Made by a program: the position numbers and the translations under genes. A model generated the notes under the pieces. It was not told where the DNA came from. It worked only from the letters and a program-made list of their open reading frames with translations, and made no database searches. This document shows, piece by piece, positions 34,477-41,842 of a stretch of DNA of 64,000 bases; the stretch's first letter is position 1; the number at the start of each line of letters is the position of its first letter. Source of the DNA: Microcoleus asticus IPMA8. GTDB lineage: Bacteria; Cyanobacteriota; Cyanobacteriia; Cyanobacteriales; Microcoleaceae. The DNA lies in NCBI RefSeq assembly GCF_013179805.1, contig NZ_SRRZ01000015.1, forward strand, positions 1 through 64,000, written 5' to 3'.

Positions 34477-35859
34477 TCAGTGTACGTGAAACTTTTTGGG
34501 CCCGCGCTGGCGGTAAATTTCGTATAAAGCCATCCCCGTTGCTACCGAGACATTGAGGCTAGGAGTCTTCCCCCTTAAAGGAATTGAAACTAATCCGTCA
34601 CAGCCGCGCTGTATCAAAAGGCTCAAACCGTCAGCTTCACCCCCCACCACTAAAACAGTGGGCCCAGAGAACTTGATTGTCTCTACCGATTGACCGACGC
34701 CGGCAGCAGTGCCATAAATCCAGAATCCGGCCTCTTTCAATTCTTCCAGCGCCCGGTTAAGATTGACAACCCTCGCCACTGGCAGGCTTTCCAAGGCCCC
34801 TGCGGCCACTTTTCTCACTGCCGAGGTAATCCCAACAGCCCGCCGCTGCGGAATCACCATGCCCTGAGCTCCCAATGCTTCTGCGGTGCGAATGATCGCC
34901 CCTAGATTGTGGGGGTCGTTGAGTCCTTCTGCCACCACAATTACTGGATCTTCGCAAGCAGACTTAGCGTTTGCGATCAGTTCGCCCAAATCCAGGTATT
35001 CGTATGCTGATACTTGAGCGGCTACGCCTTGGTGGTTGGCTTTGCGCGTGATGTAGTCGAGGCGTAAATCGTCAACTTCATCAATGATGCTGCCGTTAGC
35101 CTTGGCTTCGGTTAGCAAGCTGTGAAAGCGGGGATCGTACCGCAGGTGCGGGACAACCCAGATCCGGTTGAGGACTTGGTTTGTTTCTAAAGCCGCTTGT
35201 ACCGCATGGCGGCCGTAAATCATGTCGTCTGTGTCTGCGTCTGGTTGCACGACTGTATTTGAGGCCGTGTCAACAGGGCGAGTGTCTCTGTCTTTGTCTC
35301 TGTCTCTGAAATGGTTGCCCCGGAATTCCTGCGGGCTGCTGTCTCTGTCTCTGTCTCTGTCTTTGTCTTTGTAATAATTGCCCCGGGATTCCTGCGGGCT
35401 GCTGTCTCTGTCTCTGTCTTTGTAATAATTGCCCCGGGATTCCTGCGGGCTGCTGTCTCTGTCTCGGAAATTGTTGCGAACCGGCTGCGGGCTGCTGTCT
35501 CTGTCTCGGAAATTGTTGCGAACTGGCTGCGGGCTGCTGTCTCTGTCTCTGTCTTGGTAATAATTGCCCCGGGATTCCTGGGGGCTGCTGTCTCTGTCTT
35601 TGAAATGATTATTTCTGCGAATTTCAGGTTGGCTGTCGGAATCGGCCCTCCGTTTGAAAATTGCTCTCACGGGCATTTCTCGGGATTGGGGGGAGAAGGT
35701 CGATCGCTTTTGAGGCGCATCTACTCCGCGAGTGTCGGGACGGGGCTTGCGTTCAAAGCGGGGAGAGGAGGGTTGTGAGTCCTGACGGCGGCCTTCGCTT
35801 TTGAATGGCTTGCTATCGGAATTTGAGCGCGAGGAGCTTGGTTTGGTAAATTTTCTCAT
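34477..35859 (-). CDS. rlmB: 23S rRNA 2'-O-methyltransferase with repetitive N-terminus
   Basis: The C-terminal 250 residues are a SPOUT RNA methyltransferase of the TrmH/RlmB type, which 2'-O-methylates guanosine in 23S rRNA. The substrate-binding domain starts with IYGRHAVQAALE; the catalytic domain has DPHNLGAIIRTAEALGA, VVGGEADGLS and IPLRGKTPSLNVSVATG, forming the trefoil knot. Residues 1-205 are a disordered, highly charged extension with six Asp-Ser-Ser-Pro-Gln units in RDRDSSPQESRGNYY-like repeats. Such a tail could bind RNA, and its length probably varies between strains. mrnC lies 321 bases upstream on the same strand; both act on 23S rRNA. It could also be a related tRNA methylase. 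Confidence 0.9.
   Translation of the reverse strand: MRKFTKPSSSRSNSDSKPFKSEGRRQDSQPSSPRFERKPRPDTRGVDAPQKRSTFSPQSREMPVRAIFKRRADSDSQPEIRRNNHFKDRDSSPQESRGNYYQDRDRDSSPQPVRNNFRDRDSSPQPVRNNFRDRDSSPQESRGNYYKDRDRDSSPQESRGNYYKDKDRDRDRDSSPQEFRGNHFRDRDKDRDTRPVDTASNTVVQPDADTDDMIYGRHAVQAALETNQVLNRIWVVPHLRYDPRFHSLLTEAKANGSIIDEVDDLRLDYITRKANHQGVAAQVSAYEYLDLGELIANAKSACEDPVIVVAEGLNDPHNLGAIIRTAEALGAQGMVIPQRRAVGITSAVRKVAAGALESLPVARVVNLNRALEELKEAGFWIYGTAAGVGQSVETIKFSGPTVLVVGGEADGLSLLIQRGCDGLVSIPLRGKTPSLNVSVATGMALYEIYRQRGPKKFHVH
35290..35610 (-). repeat. tandem coding repeat in rlmB
   Basis: Imperfect tandem units rich in CTGTCTCTGTCT and GGGATTCCTGCGGGCTGCTG encode the charged repeats of RlmB. Unit length varies, roughly 39 to 60 bases, always in frame. 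Confidence 0.85.
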
Positions 35860-36180
35860 GGGTTTTTTGTGGCAGTCAAAGCGATTTTTGATTTTCGATT
35901 TTTGATTTTCGATTGAAGAATTGACGGTTCAATCTTGGGGCTGTGAGATTTTTGATTGGCTGGGGAGGAAGCATCGATTGAAGAATTGAAGAATTGACGG
36001 ATCGATCTTGGGGCTGTGAGATTTTAGATTGGGTGGGGAGGGAGCAAGGATTTTGCTGTGATCAAGTTGCTAATTAATGGCTGATAAATCCTGTTTGCCC
36101 GATCGAGATTTTTGCAGTTTTAGGTTTGTCGCCGTGCAAGGGTTGTTAATTAATCCCTCCTCATTCCCAACTCTTAACTG
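35860..36180. other. repeat-bearing spacer between mrnC and rlmB
   Basis: A degenerate heptamer repeat (GATTTTCGATTTTTG and similar) lies at 35885-35920. A direct repeat (GAAGAATTGACGG ... ATCTTGGGGCTGTGAGATTTT) occurs twice, about 35918-35960 and 35987-36025. No gene is seen. Confidence 0.55.
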
Positions 36181-36636
36181 CTAAATCATTTCATTCTCAA
36201 GTTCTAAAAGTGCCAAAAGTTCGGTCAATCTTTCGGGATCGGTGAGGTACAAATATCCGATCAAAGTTTCTAAGCTGCTGGCTTGTTGGTATATCTCTGG
36301 ATCTGCTCGCTTAGAACGCCCCGATGCGGCATTGCGGCCGCGCTTGACAACTGCTAATTCTATACTGTTCAAGTAAGGAGAGATCGATCGCAAGTGACGC
36401 GCTTGAGTTTCGGCTCGTACTTGCCCCACCACCAATTCATGATAAGCTTGCAATCTTCTGGGCGGCATTAAATACAAACTCCGAATGTAGAGTTCGTATA
36501 CTGCATCCCCCAAATATGCCCAGGCTGCGGGCGAAATTCTTTCTATTTCTGCTGGTGTAGCCCTCGCAGGATGCACTCGATTTAAACTGATATCAGTCAG
36601 ACTCAGTTTGAGCCCGTCATCTGCGATCGGCAACAT
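36181..36636 (-). CDS. mrnC: Mini-ribonuclease 3
   Basis: MrnC processes the ends of 23S rRNA precursors. The 151-residue protein is a lone RNase III catalytic domain without the double-stranded-RNA-binding domain. Signature motifs are PAAWAYLGDAVYELYIR, with the acidic catalytic residue, and the later SSLETLIGYLYLTD. It starts at ATG 36636 and lies upstream of rlmB on the same strand. In Bacillus the mini-III and rlmB-type genes are also neighbours, which supports both names. Confidence 0.92.
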   Translation of the reverse strand: MLPIADDGLKLSLTDISLNRVHPARATPAEIERISPAAWAYLGDAVYELYIRSLYLMPPRRLQAYHELVVGQVRAETQARHLRSISPYLNSIELAVVKRGRNAASGRSKRADPEIYQQASSLETLIGYLYLTDPERLTELLALLELENEMI

Positions 36637-37020
36637 ACTTTTTTAAATAAAACTTTCGCACAGCTTGGTTTTTCTAGTCACTGACTTATTTCGTCTTTCG
36701 TCACTTCAACAATTATAGCTTTCACAGGAGTGTTCGCTCTCAGAGCACGAAGCGAGATATACAGGCAAAGCTTTGCGCGACGCTCGCAGTCCTAAAAAAG
36801 GCTTTTTACACTCATCGGGATGCTCTACTTCTTATACCATTTTTCCGCGTTTTTGCAACACATATTTTACTGCCTTGCCACCGGAGCTCAAAGCATAGGG
36901 GGAAATAGCGGCAAGACTTGTCGCAGCTTCTGGGAAAATCGGTATTGCTTTACCAGCACAACAATAAAAATTTGCTATCCAGCGTTGAGAACCGGATAGC
37001 TAATTTAATCCACTTTGGCG
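36637..37020. other. spacer between STAS and mrnC genes
   Basis: No gene is seen. The right end carries the STAS terminator (36974-37000). Short palindromes rich in GCTCGC and GCGAGC lie near 36735-36790. The mrnC promoter should lie just right of 36636. Confidence 0.45.
36974..37000 (-). terminator. terminator of the STAS gene
   Basis: GCTATCC and GGATAGC form a stem, and on the minus strand the hairpin is followed by AAATTTTTATT. It starts 21 bases after the STAS stop. Confidence 0.65.
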
Positions 37021-37377
37021 TCAAGCATCCTTGACGTTTTTTACCGCCTCATCAACCGAAGGCTGCAAAGACAAAAACTTCTCTAAGCGAACCAGTTTAA
37101 CAGTCTGAGTTACGCGGGGATTTGAGACAATTTGCAATGTCCCTTCCAAGGTTTGGGCTTTTTTGACAAGTTGCACAAGTGCACCCAAGCCTGAACTATC
37201 CACAAAGTCTATCTGAGACAAGTCCAAAATTACGTGTTTTGGGCCCTCGTCAATACATTTGCTCAGTACCTTCCGAAAAGTTGCCTCAGAAAAAGCGTCC
37301 AGCAGGCCAGTCAAGCGAAATAACTGATAGTTATTCTTGACTTCGCGAGTGCCTCTGAGGCTAACGGTCAGGGTCAA
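37021..37377 (-). CDS. STAS-domain anti-sigma factor antagonist
   Basis: This 118-residue protein is a single STAS domain: VILDLSQIDFVDSSGLGALV carries the conserved phosphorylatable Ser in Asp-Ser-Ser-Gly. Unphosphorylated STAS proteins of this type bind anti-sigma ATPases and release sigma or other partners. It starts with TTG 37377 because the family N-terminus (LTVSLRGTREV) begins there; a GGAGG lies upstream at a long 16-base spacing, so the start is uncertain. The permuted ATPase-fold protein at 24929 is a possible partner, but the genes are 11 kb apart and the link is inference. Confidence 0.9.
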   Translation of the reverse strand: MTLTVSLRGTREVKNNYQLFRLTGLLDAFSEATFRKVLSKCIDEGPKHVILDLSQIDFVDSSGLGALVQLVKKAQTLEGTLQIVSNPRVTQTVKLVRLEKFLSLQPSVDEAVKNVKDA

Positions 37378-37542
37378 TGACTCAGGAATGACACCCTCCT
37401 AGCTAGATATGGCTTAAAGTCGAGGCTTCATTATAGGAGTTTTTTGGTCTTTTGTCTACAGTTTTTTTAGTCAGCGGTTTTTAGTTTTTTTTTGAGGCAG
37501 CAGTCATTAGCGGACTACTGACTAATGACTGCTGACTAAGGA

Positions 37543-38700
37543 CTACTTTCTGCTGGCTACTTTCTGATTGTCTCGCATTGACTGCACGAATCGATCGAAC
37601 AAATAGTCAGCATCGTGCGGGCCGGGACTGGCTTCTGGGTGGTATTGGACTGAAAACAGCGGCAGAGTTTTGTGCTTCAATCCGGCTACGGTGCGATCGT
37701 TCAAATTGAGATGAGTAATTTCTACTTCGGGGACTAGGGAATCGGGGTCGATCGCAAAACCATGATTTTGGCTAGTAATTTCTACTTGCTGAGTTAAACC
37801 CGCTGGATGATTCAATCCCCGGTGGCCGAACTTAAGTTTAAAAGTTTCTGCACCCAAGGAAAGTCCCAAAATCTGGTGTCCCATGCAGATGCCGAATACC
37901 GGTTTGTCCGACTTTAACAAAGCTTTCGCAGTCGCGATCCCTTCCGTTACCGCCGCCGGATCTCCGGGGCCATTGGACAGAAAAATGCCGTCGGGGTTGT
38001 ATTTGAGGATTTCCTCTGGCGACGTGTCAGCCGGTACAACGATGACCCGACACCCGTAACTCGCCAGACGCCGCAGGATGTTGCGCTTGATCCCAAAGTC
38101 TAGCGCCACCACCGTCCACATTTCGCCGCTAGCAGGTTTGACTGTAGGACTGAACTCCCAAACCGAGTCCGTGGCTTCAGACCACTCGTAAACCTTGCGG
38201 GTACTGACTTCCTGAACCAGATTCAGCCCGTCCATGCTGGGGGCATCTTGCACTTGCTCCAAAAGCTCCGCCTGGTCGAGAATCGTGGTCGAAATGCCGC
38301 CGTTGATCGCTCCCACCGTGCGAATTTTGCGAGTGAGGGCCCGCGTGTCGATGCCGTAAATTCCGGGGATATCGTACTGTTTCAGGTAGTCTTGCAGAGA
38401 TTGCGAGCAGCGCCAGTTGCTGGGGCGGCTGCATACGTTCCGGGCGATCGCACCCCGAATTTGCGGGCGCGAAGATTCTTCGTCTTCGAGATTTACCCCG
38501 GTATTGCCCAATTCTGGATAAGTAAAAGTTACAATTTGCCCACAATAGCTGGGATCTGTCAAGACTTCTTGGTAGCCCGTCATTCCGGTATTGAATACTA
38601 CCTCCCCGACGACGGTAGCGTTAGCGCCAAAGGACCAGCCGCGGTAAGCAGTACCGTCAGCCAGGACTAGGAGAGCGGGTTGTGCAGTTGAAAGTGACAT
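37543..38700 (-). CDS. carA: carbamoyl-phosphate synthase small subunit
   Basis: CarA supplies ammonia from glutamine to the large subunit, making carbamoyl phosphate for pyrimidines and arginine. The 385-residue protein has the N-terminal carA domain (DGTAYRGWSFGA, FNTGMTGYQEVLTDPSY) and a class I glutamine amidotransferase: FLSNGPGDP, nucleophile Cys in FGICMGHQILG, and the HPE motif in QYHPEASPGPHDADYL. carB is not adjacent, as usual in cyanobacteria. A CAGTCATTAG/CTAATGACTG hairpin (37501-37531) lies just after the stop. Confidence 0.97.
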   Translation of the reverse strand: MSLSTAQPALLVLADGTAYRGWSFGANATVVGEVVFNTGMTGYQEVLTDPSYCGQIVTFTYPELGNTGVNLEDEESSRPQIRGAIARNVCSRPSNWRCSQSLQDYLKQYDIPGIYGIDTRALTRKIRTVGAINGGISTTILDQAELLEQVQDAPSMDGLNLVQEVSTRKVYEWSEATDSVWEFSPTVKPASGEMWTVVALDFGIKRNILRRLASYGCRVIVVPADTSPEEILKYNPDGIFLSNGPGDPAAVTEGIATAKALLKSDKPVFGICMGHQILGLSLGAETFKLKFGHRGLNHPAGLTQQVEITSQNHGFAIDPDSLVPEVEITHLNLNDRTVAGLKHKTLPLFSVQYHPEASPGPHDADYLFDRFVQSMRDNQKVASRK

Positions 38701-39026
38701 GGCATCCTTAATTACTTTCGTTTGGTTTAATTCTTACCACTGCCAGAGATTTGATGCTAGCCGGCAAGATACAAATATTATTTTAATTTGTGCAAGAGTT
38801 CGGCAAAGCAAGGCACTTATGCCGGAGGCAGAAGCAACAGGTAATCAAAAAGTTGCAACAAGTGCAAATTGTCCCACTCCTCACCCTCGGCATCTTCTAC
38901 TCTCTCCATCTCCCTCTCGACCAGCAATTTATCTACCAGCAGCTTGTGAGGGCGGGCGGAAAGTCTAAATCTATACCAAAAGGCAGTTGTCGCTGTTACG
39001 ATCGAGCTACACCGTTTAATCAAACT
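38701..39026. other. spacer between divergent carA and protease genes
   Basis: An open plus-strand extension upstream of the protease start is probably not translated. No promoter or repeat could be picked out with confidence. Confidence 0.4.
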
Positions 39027-39674
39027 ATGGCTAGCAAATCTCCCTTGCCTTTACTCTCAAACTTATACAAGCATCTACTGAACGCTCAAAACCTGCGCCA
39101 ACCGTTACTGGTGTTAACAACAGTTATTTCTCTGAGCAGTTCAATTTTAGTAGGGACTGTTGCCAACTCCTCGCGAGCAGTGGCTCAAGAAACTGAGGGA
39201 TGCTTCATGCGCAGCTCCTCAGGCCGAACCCTCAACCTCAGCCAATCAGTTTGCGGTTTTCTCCCCGAAGCATTGAATCCCGCTACTTCGCCCGCGGCGG
39301 CCAAGTCTGGAGTATTTCAGGCAAAAATCAAACGCAGAGAGGCTAATATCCCCGTCATAGAAGTCACATTTAACGGCAAACAAAAGTTCGAGATGATGGT
39401 AGATTCTGGAGCTAGTGGCACAGTAATTACACCAGCAATGGCTAAAGCCTTGGGCCTTGTTCTCCAGGGAACAGTGCAAGCACAAACTCCGAACGGAGTG
39501 GCTACTTTCCCCCTCGGTCGCCTGACTTCTATTGAAGCTGGGGGTCTGGCAGTTCAAAATGTAGTTGTTGCCATCTCGCCATCCCTAGATATCGGACTTT
39601 TGGGTCACGATTTTTTTGGTAATAAAGACATAACGATTAAGCAAGATGTGATTGAATTTCGACCGCGCTCTTAA
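39027..39674 (+). CDS. exported retropepsin-like aspartic protease
   Basis: This 215-residue protein has an N-terminal hydrophobic signal or anchor segment (LLVLTTVISLSSSILVG) and a C-terminal retropepsin-like domain. The active-site aspartate lies in MMVDSGASGTVITPAMAKALG (shown as VDSGASGTVIT), and the closing motif is DIGLLGHDFFG. Such one-lobe proteases work as dimers. A Cys pair (GCFMRSSS and SVCGF) lies before the domain. The start is ATG 39027, which opens the signal segment; earlier in-frame codons look random. Substrate unknown. Confidence 0.85.
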   Translation: MASKSPLPLLSNLYKHLLNAQNLRQPLLVLTTVISLSSSILVGTVANSSRAVAQETEGCFMRSSSGRTLNLSQSVCGFLPEALNPATSPAAAKSGVFQAKIKRREANIPVIEVTFNGKQKFEMMVDSGASGTVITPAMAKALGLVLQGTVQAQTPNGVATFPLGRLTSIEAGGLAVQNVVVAISPSLDIGLLGHDFFGNKDITIKQDVIEFRPRS

Positions 39675-39850
39675 AAAGAAGGAAGAAGGAAGAAGGAAGA
39701 AGGAAGAAGGAAGAAGGAAGAAGTAAAGAAAAATTGAAAATTCAATAATTTTTCTTGTTGGTTAGTTAAAACAAAAAATTCCTTCATCCTTCATCCTTCT
39801 TCCATCCGTTACATCCGTTACAAAATCCGTTGCCGAACTTCCTTCTTCCT
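39675..39850. repeat. GAAGAAG simple repeat between convergent genes
   Basis: A run of about seven GAAGAAG heptamers occupies 39675-39722. A complementary CTTCATCCTTC-type stretch follows at 39783-39852. Together they could pair as a hairpin between the protease gene and trpD. Confidence 0.75.
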
Positions 39851-40966
39851 TCATTTCAAAAACTCAATCAACTGCTGCAACTTCAACCAAGATTCGCCGC
39901 TCAATAAAATGTCCTTAGCCAGAGAAACTCCTGCTGCGTGAGAACCCATAGGAATTGCACCTCCCACCTGAAAAGCCAAAGACGCATTCAAAGCTACAAC
40001 ATCCATTTGTGCTCGCGTACCTTTGCCTTGCAAAACGTTCCGCAAAATATCGGCGTTTTCCTCAACATTTCCGCCTTTTAACGAGCCGATCGCACTTGGT
40101 GTCAATCCTACCTTTTCAGGATCTAAAGTAGTGAGTTCGACTTTGCCGTCCGACAAAACCGCCAAATCAGTCACATCACCCAAACCCGCCTCGTCCAATT
40201 TTTCTCTGCCGTGAACGACTACAGCTAACTCAGTCCCCAACTCGCCCAAAGCTTGAGCAATAGTTGATACCAGACTGGGATCGAACACCCCGATTACCTG
40301 CCCTGTAGGGCGCATAGGATTGACAAGGGGCCCTAAAAGGTTAAAAACAGTCCGCACCTTCAAAGTGCGCCTGAGCGACGCTACAGCCTTAAGTGCTGGA
40401 TGCCACCCCGGCGCAAATAAAAAGGTGATACCCACGGAGTCTACCGCAGCTCTTACCTTCGCGCCATCGGCGTTGAGGTTGACTCCGAGTGCTTCCAACA
40501 CGTCAGCAGAGCCCACTTTGCTCGATGCCGATCGATTTCCGTGTTTGGCAACTCGAACTTTGCCTGCGGCGGCCACAAAAGCTACAGCAGTGGAAATGTT
40601 AAACGTGGAAGCGCCGTCGCCGCCTGTGCCGCAAGTATCAATTAATTGGAGATTGGAGATTGAGGATTTGGGATTGAAAACGCTCTCGGATTCGCCTGCA
40701 AGCGACTGAGAATGCAATACCTGAGCCATTCCTGCCAATTCTTGGGCAGAGATGCCTTTGGCTTGGAGGGCCACTAAAATTGCTCCTGAAAGGACGGGGG
40801 GAATAGATTCTGCTAGCCATCCCTGCATCAAGTCTGCTGCTTGGGCGCGTGAGAGAGATTGTCTGTCTAACAGTTGTTGCAGGAGGAGTGGCCACAGAGG
40901 AGAATCCGCCGTGTGGGTTGAAGCAGGAGATAACTCTGGCGTTGCTAGTAGAGGGGAATCTGTCAT
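39851..40966 (-). CDS. trpD: anthranilate phosphoribosyltransferase
   Basis: TrpD joins anthranilate to phosphoribosyl pyrophosphate in tryptophan synthesis. The 371-residue protein has the DTCGTGGDGASTFNIS motif at about 110, KHGNRSASSKVGSADVLEA and the FNLLGPLVNP motif. Residues 93-107, just before the first motif, are an extra loop encoded by a degenerate heptamer repeat kept in frame. The gene is alone; other trp genes are not in the window, as is common in cyanobacteria. Confidence 0.96.
   Translation of the reverse strand: MTDSPLLATPELSPASTHTADSPLWPLLLQQLLDRQSLSRAQAADLMQGWLAESIPPVLSGAILVALQAKGISAQELAGMAQVLHSQSLAGESESVFNPKSSISNLQLIDTCGTGGDGASTFNISTAVAFVAAAGKVRVAKHGNRSASSKVGSADVLEALGVNLNADGAKVRAAVDSVGITFLFAPGWHPALKAVASLRRTLKVRTVFNLLGPLVNPMRPTGQVIGVFDPSLVSTIAQALGELGTELAVVVHGREKLDEAGLGDVTDLAVLSDGKVELTTLDPEKVGLTPSAIGSLKGGNVEENADILRNVLQGKGTRAQMDVVALNASLAFQVGGAIPMGSHAAGVSLAKDILLSGESWLKLQQLIEFLK
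40646..40680. repeat. degenerate heptamer repeat inside trpD
   Basis: Five consecutive units with a 7-base period (TTGGAGA, TTGGAGA, TTGAGGA, TTTGGGA, TTGAAAA) lie within the trpD coding sequence and preserve its frame. Confidence 0.75.
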
Positions 40967-41842
40967 TTATTAGTTCTAGTCAAATTTAGCCCGATCGAGC
41001 TTTTCGGCCAAACCGAGAATCGATCGGGATTTTACCAGACTTGCCGACCAAATTTTGCGCACCTGCACCCAGATTTTTGCCCAAATGCCAGCACCGCAAC
41101 AGAATTTGTCCCCCCGCAGCAGCCGAATATGAATTTTTTGATACAACAATTACCCTATTGTTGTGCCAACTTTACAGAGAAACCCCCGATCGTACAACTG
41201 CCAGCAGTCTGCTGTATTATCTATCAGAAAGAATACTTAACAGTAACTCAGAGCGCCCAAAGACCGATAAAAGTTTCCGACAGGAGTTGTGGAGACCAAA
41301 AAATTTTAGACATTAGGGAGCCCCAGATTCATCTGTGGAGTCAATTCTTTAATCTAAAATCTAAAATCTCAAATCGACTGACAGCACGGACAGGGAGCGT
41401 TTAGCTCATACAGGCGGGTTAGTTGTCTTGGGTAAGAGTCGATCGCACTCTCACCCAAATCATAAAAATAGACTTTTGCGGTTCTAGAAGTCCCTGCTTT
41501 TTATTGTAACAACAGCCTTGCCGCTAATTTATATCAGGGTATTCAACTGCTAATATATTTCAGGGAGATTTCAACGAGCGGGTTTTCTTCCGATACCTGC
41601 ACCGCAGGCCGATCGATTTGGCGATCCGATTGTGACAGCCAGTCACGGCTCAAAGAAAGACAGACCGGATAAACTAAACTTCGATCGGCAACAACTAACA
41701 ACTAACAGCCCTGTATGACAGATGAATAAACACATTTGTGTCCGGCTGTGCCACAGCATCTTTCTGCCTCATTAACGGCTGAAGTTAAACAGGCGGTAGA
41801 CCAAAAATATTCAACTCAAATCCAAGAGCAGGGTATTCACAA
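40967..41842. other. 876-base spacer between trpD and the PAS kinase
   Basis: No convincing gene is seen on either strand. A composite repeat lies at 41296-41378: the core GATTCATCTGTGGAGTC followed by TCTAAAA units and TCGACTGAC, as at 15958. The stretch 41500-41842 should hold the promoter of the sensor kinase, but no consensus element was clear. Confidence 0.5.

Noticed and set aside
35311..35778. Plus-strand open frame antisense to rlmB
   Set aside because: It is a shadow of the tandem coding repeat in rlmB; the encoded Val/Ser repeats are simply the complement.
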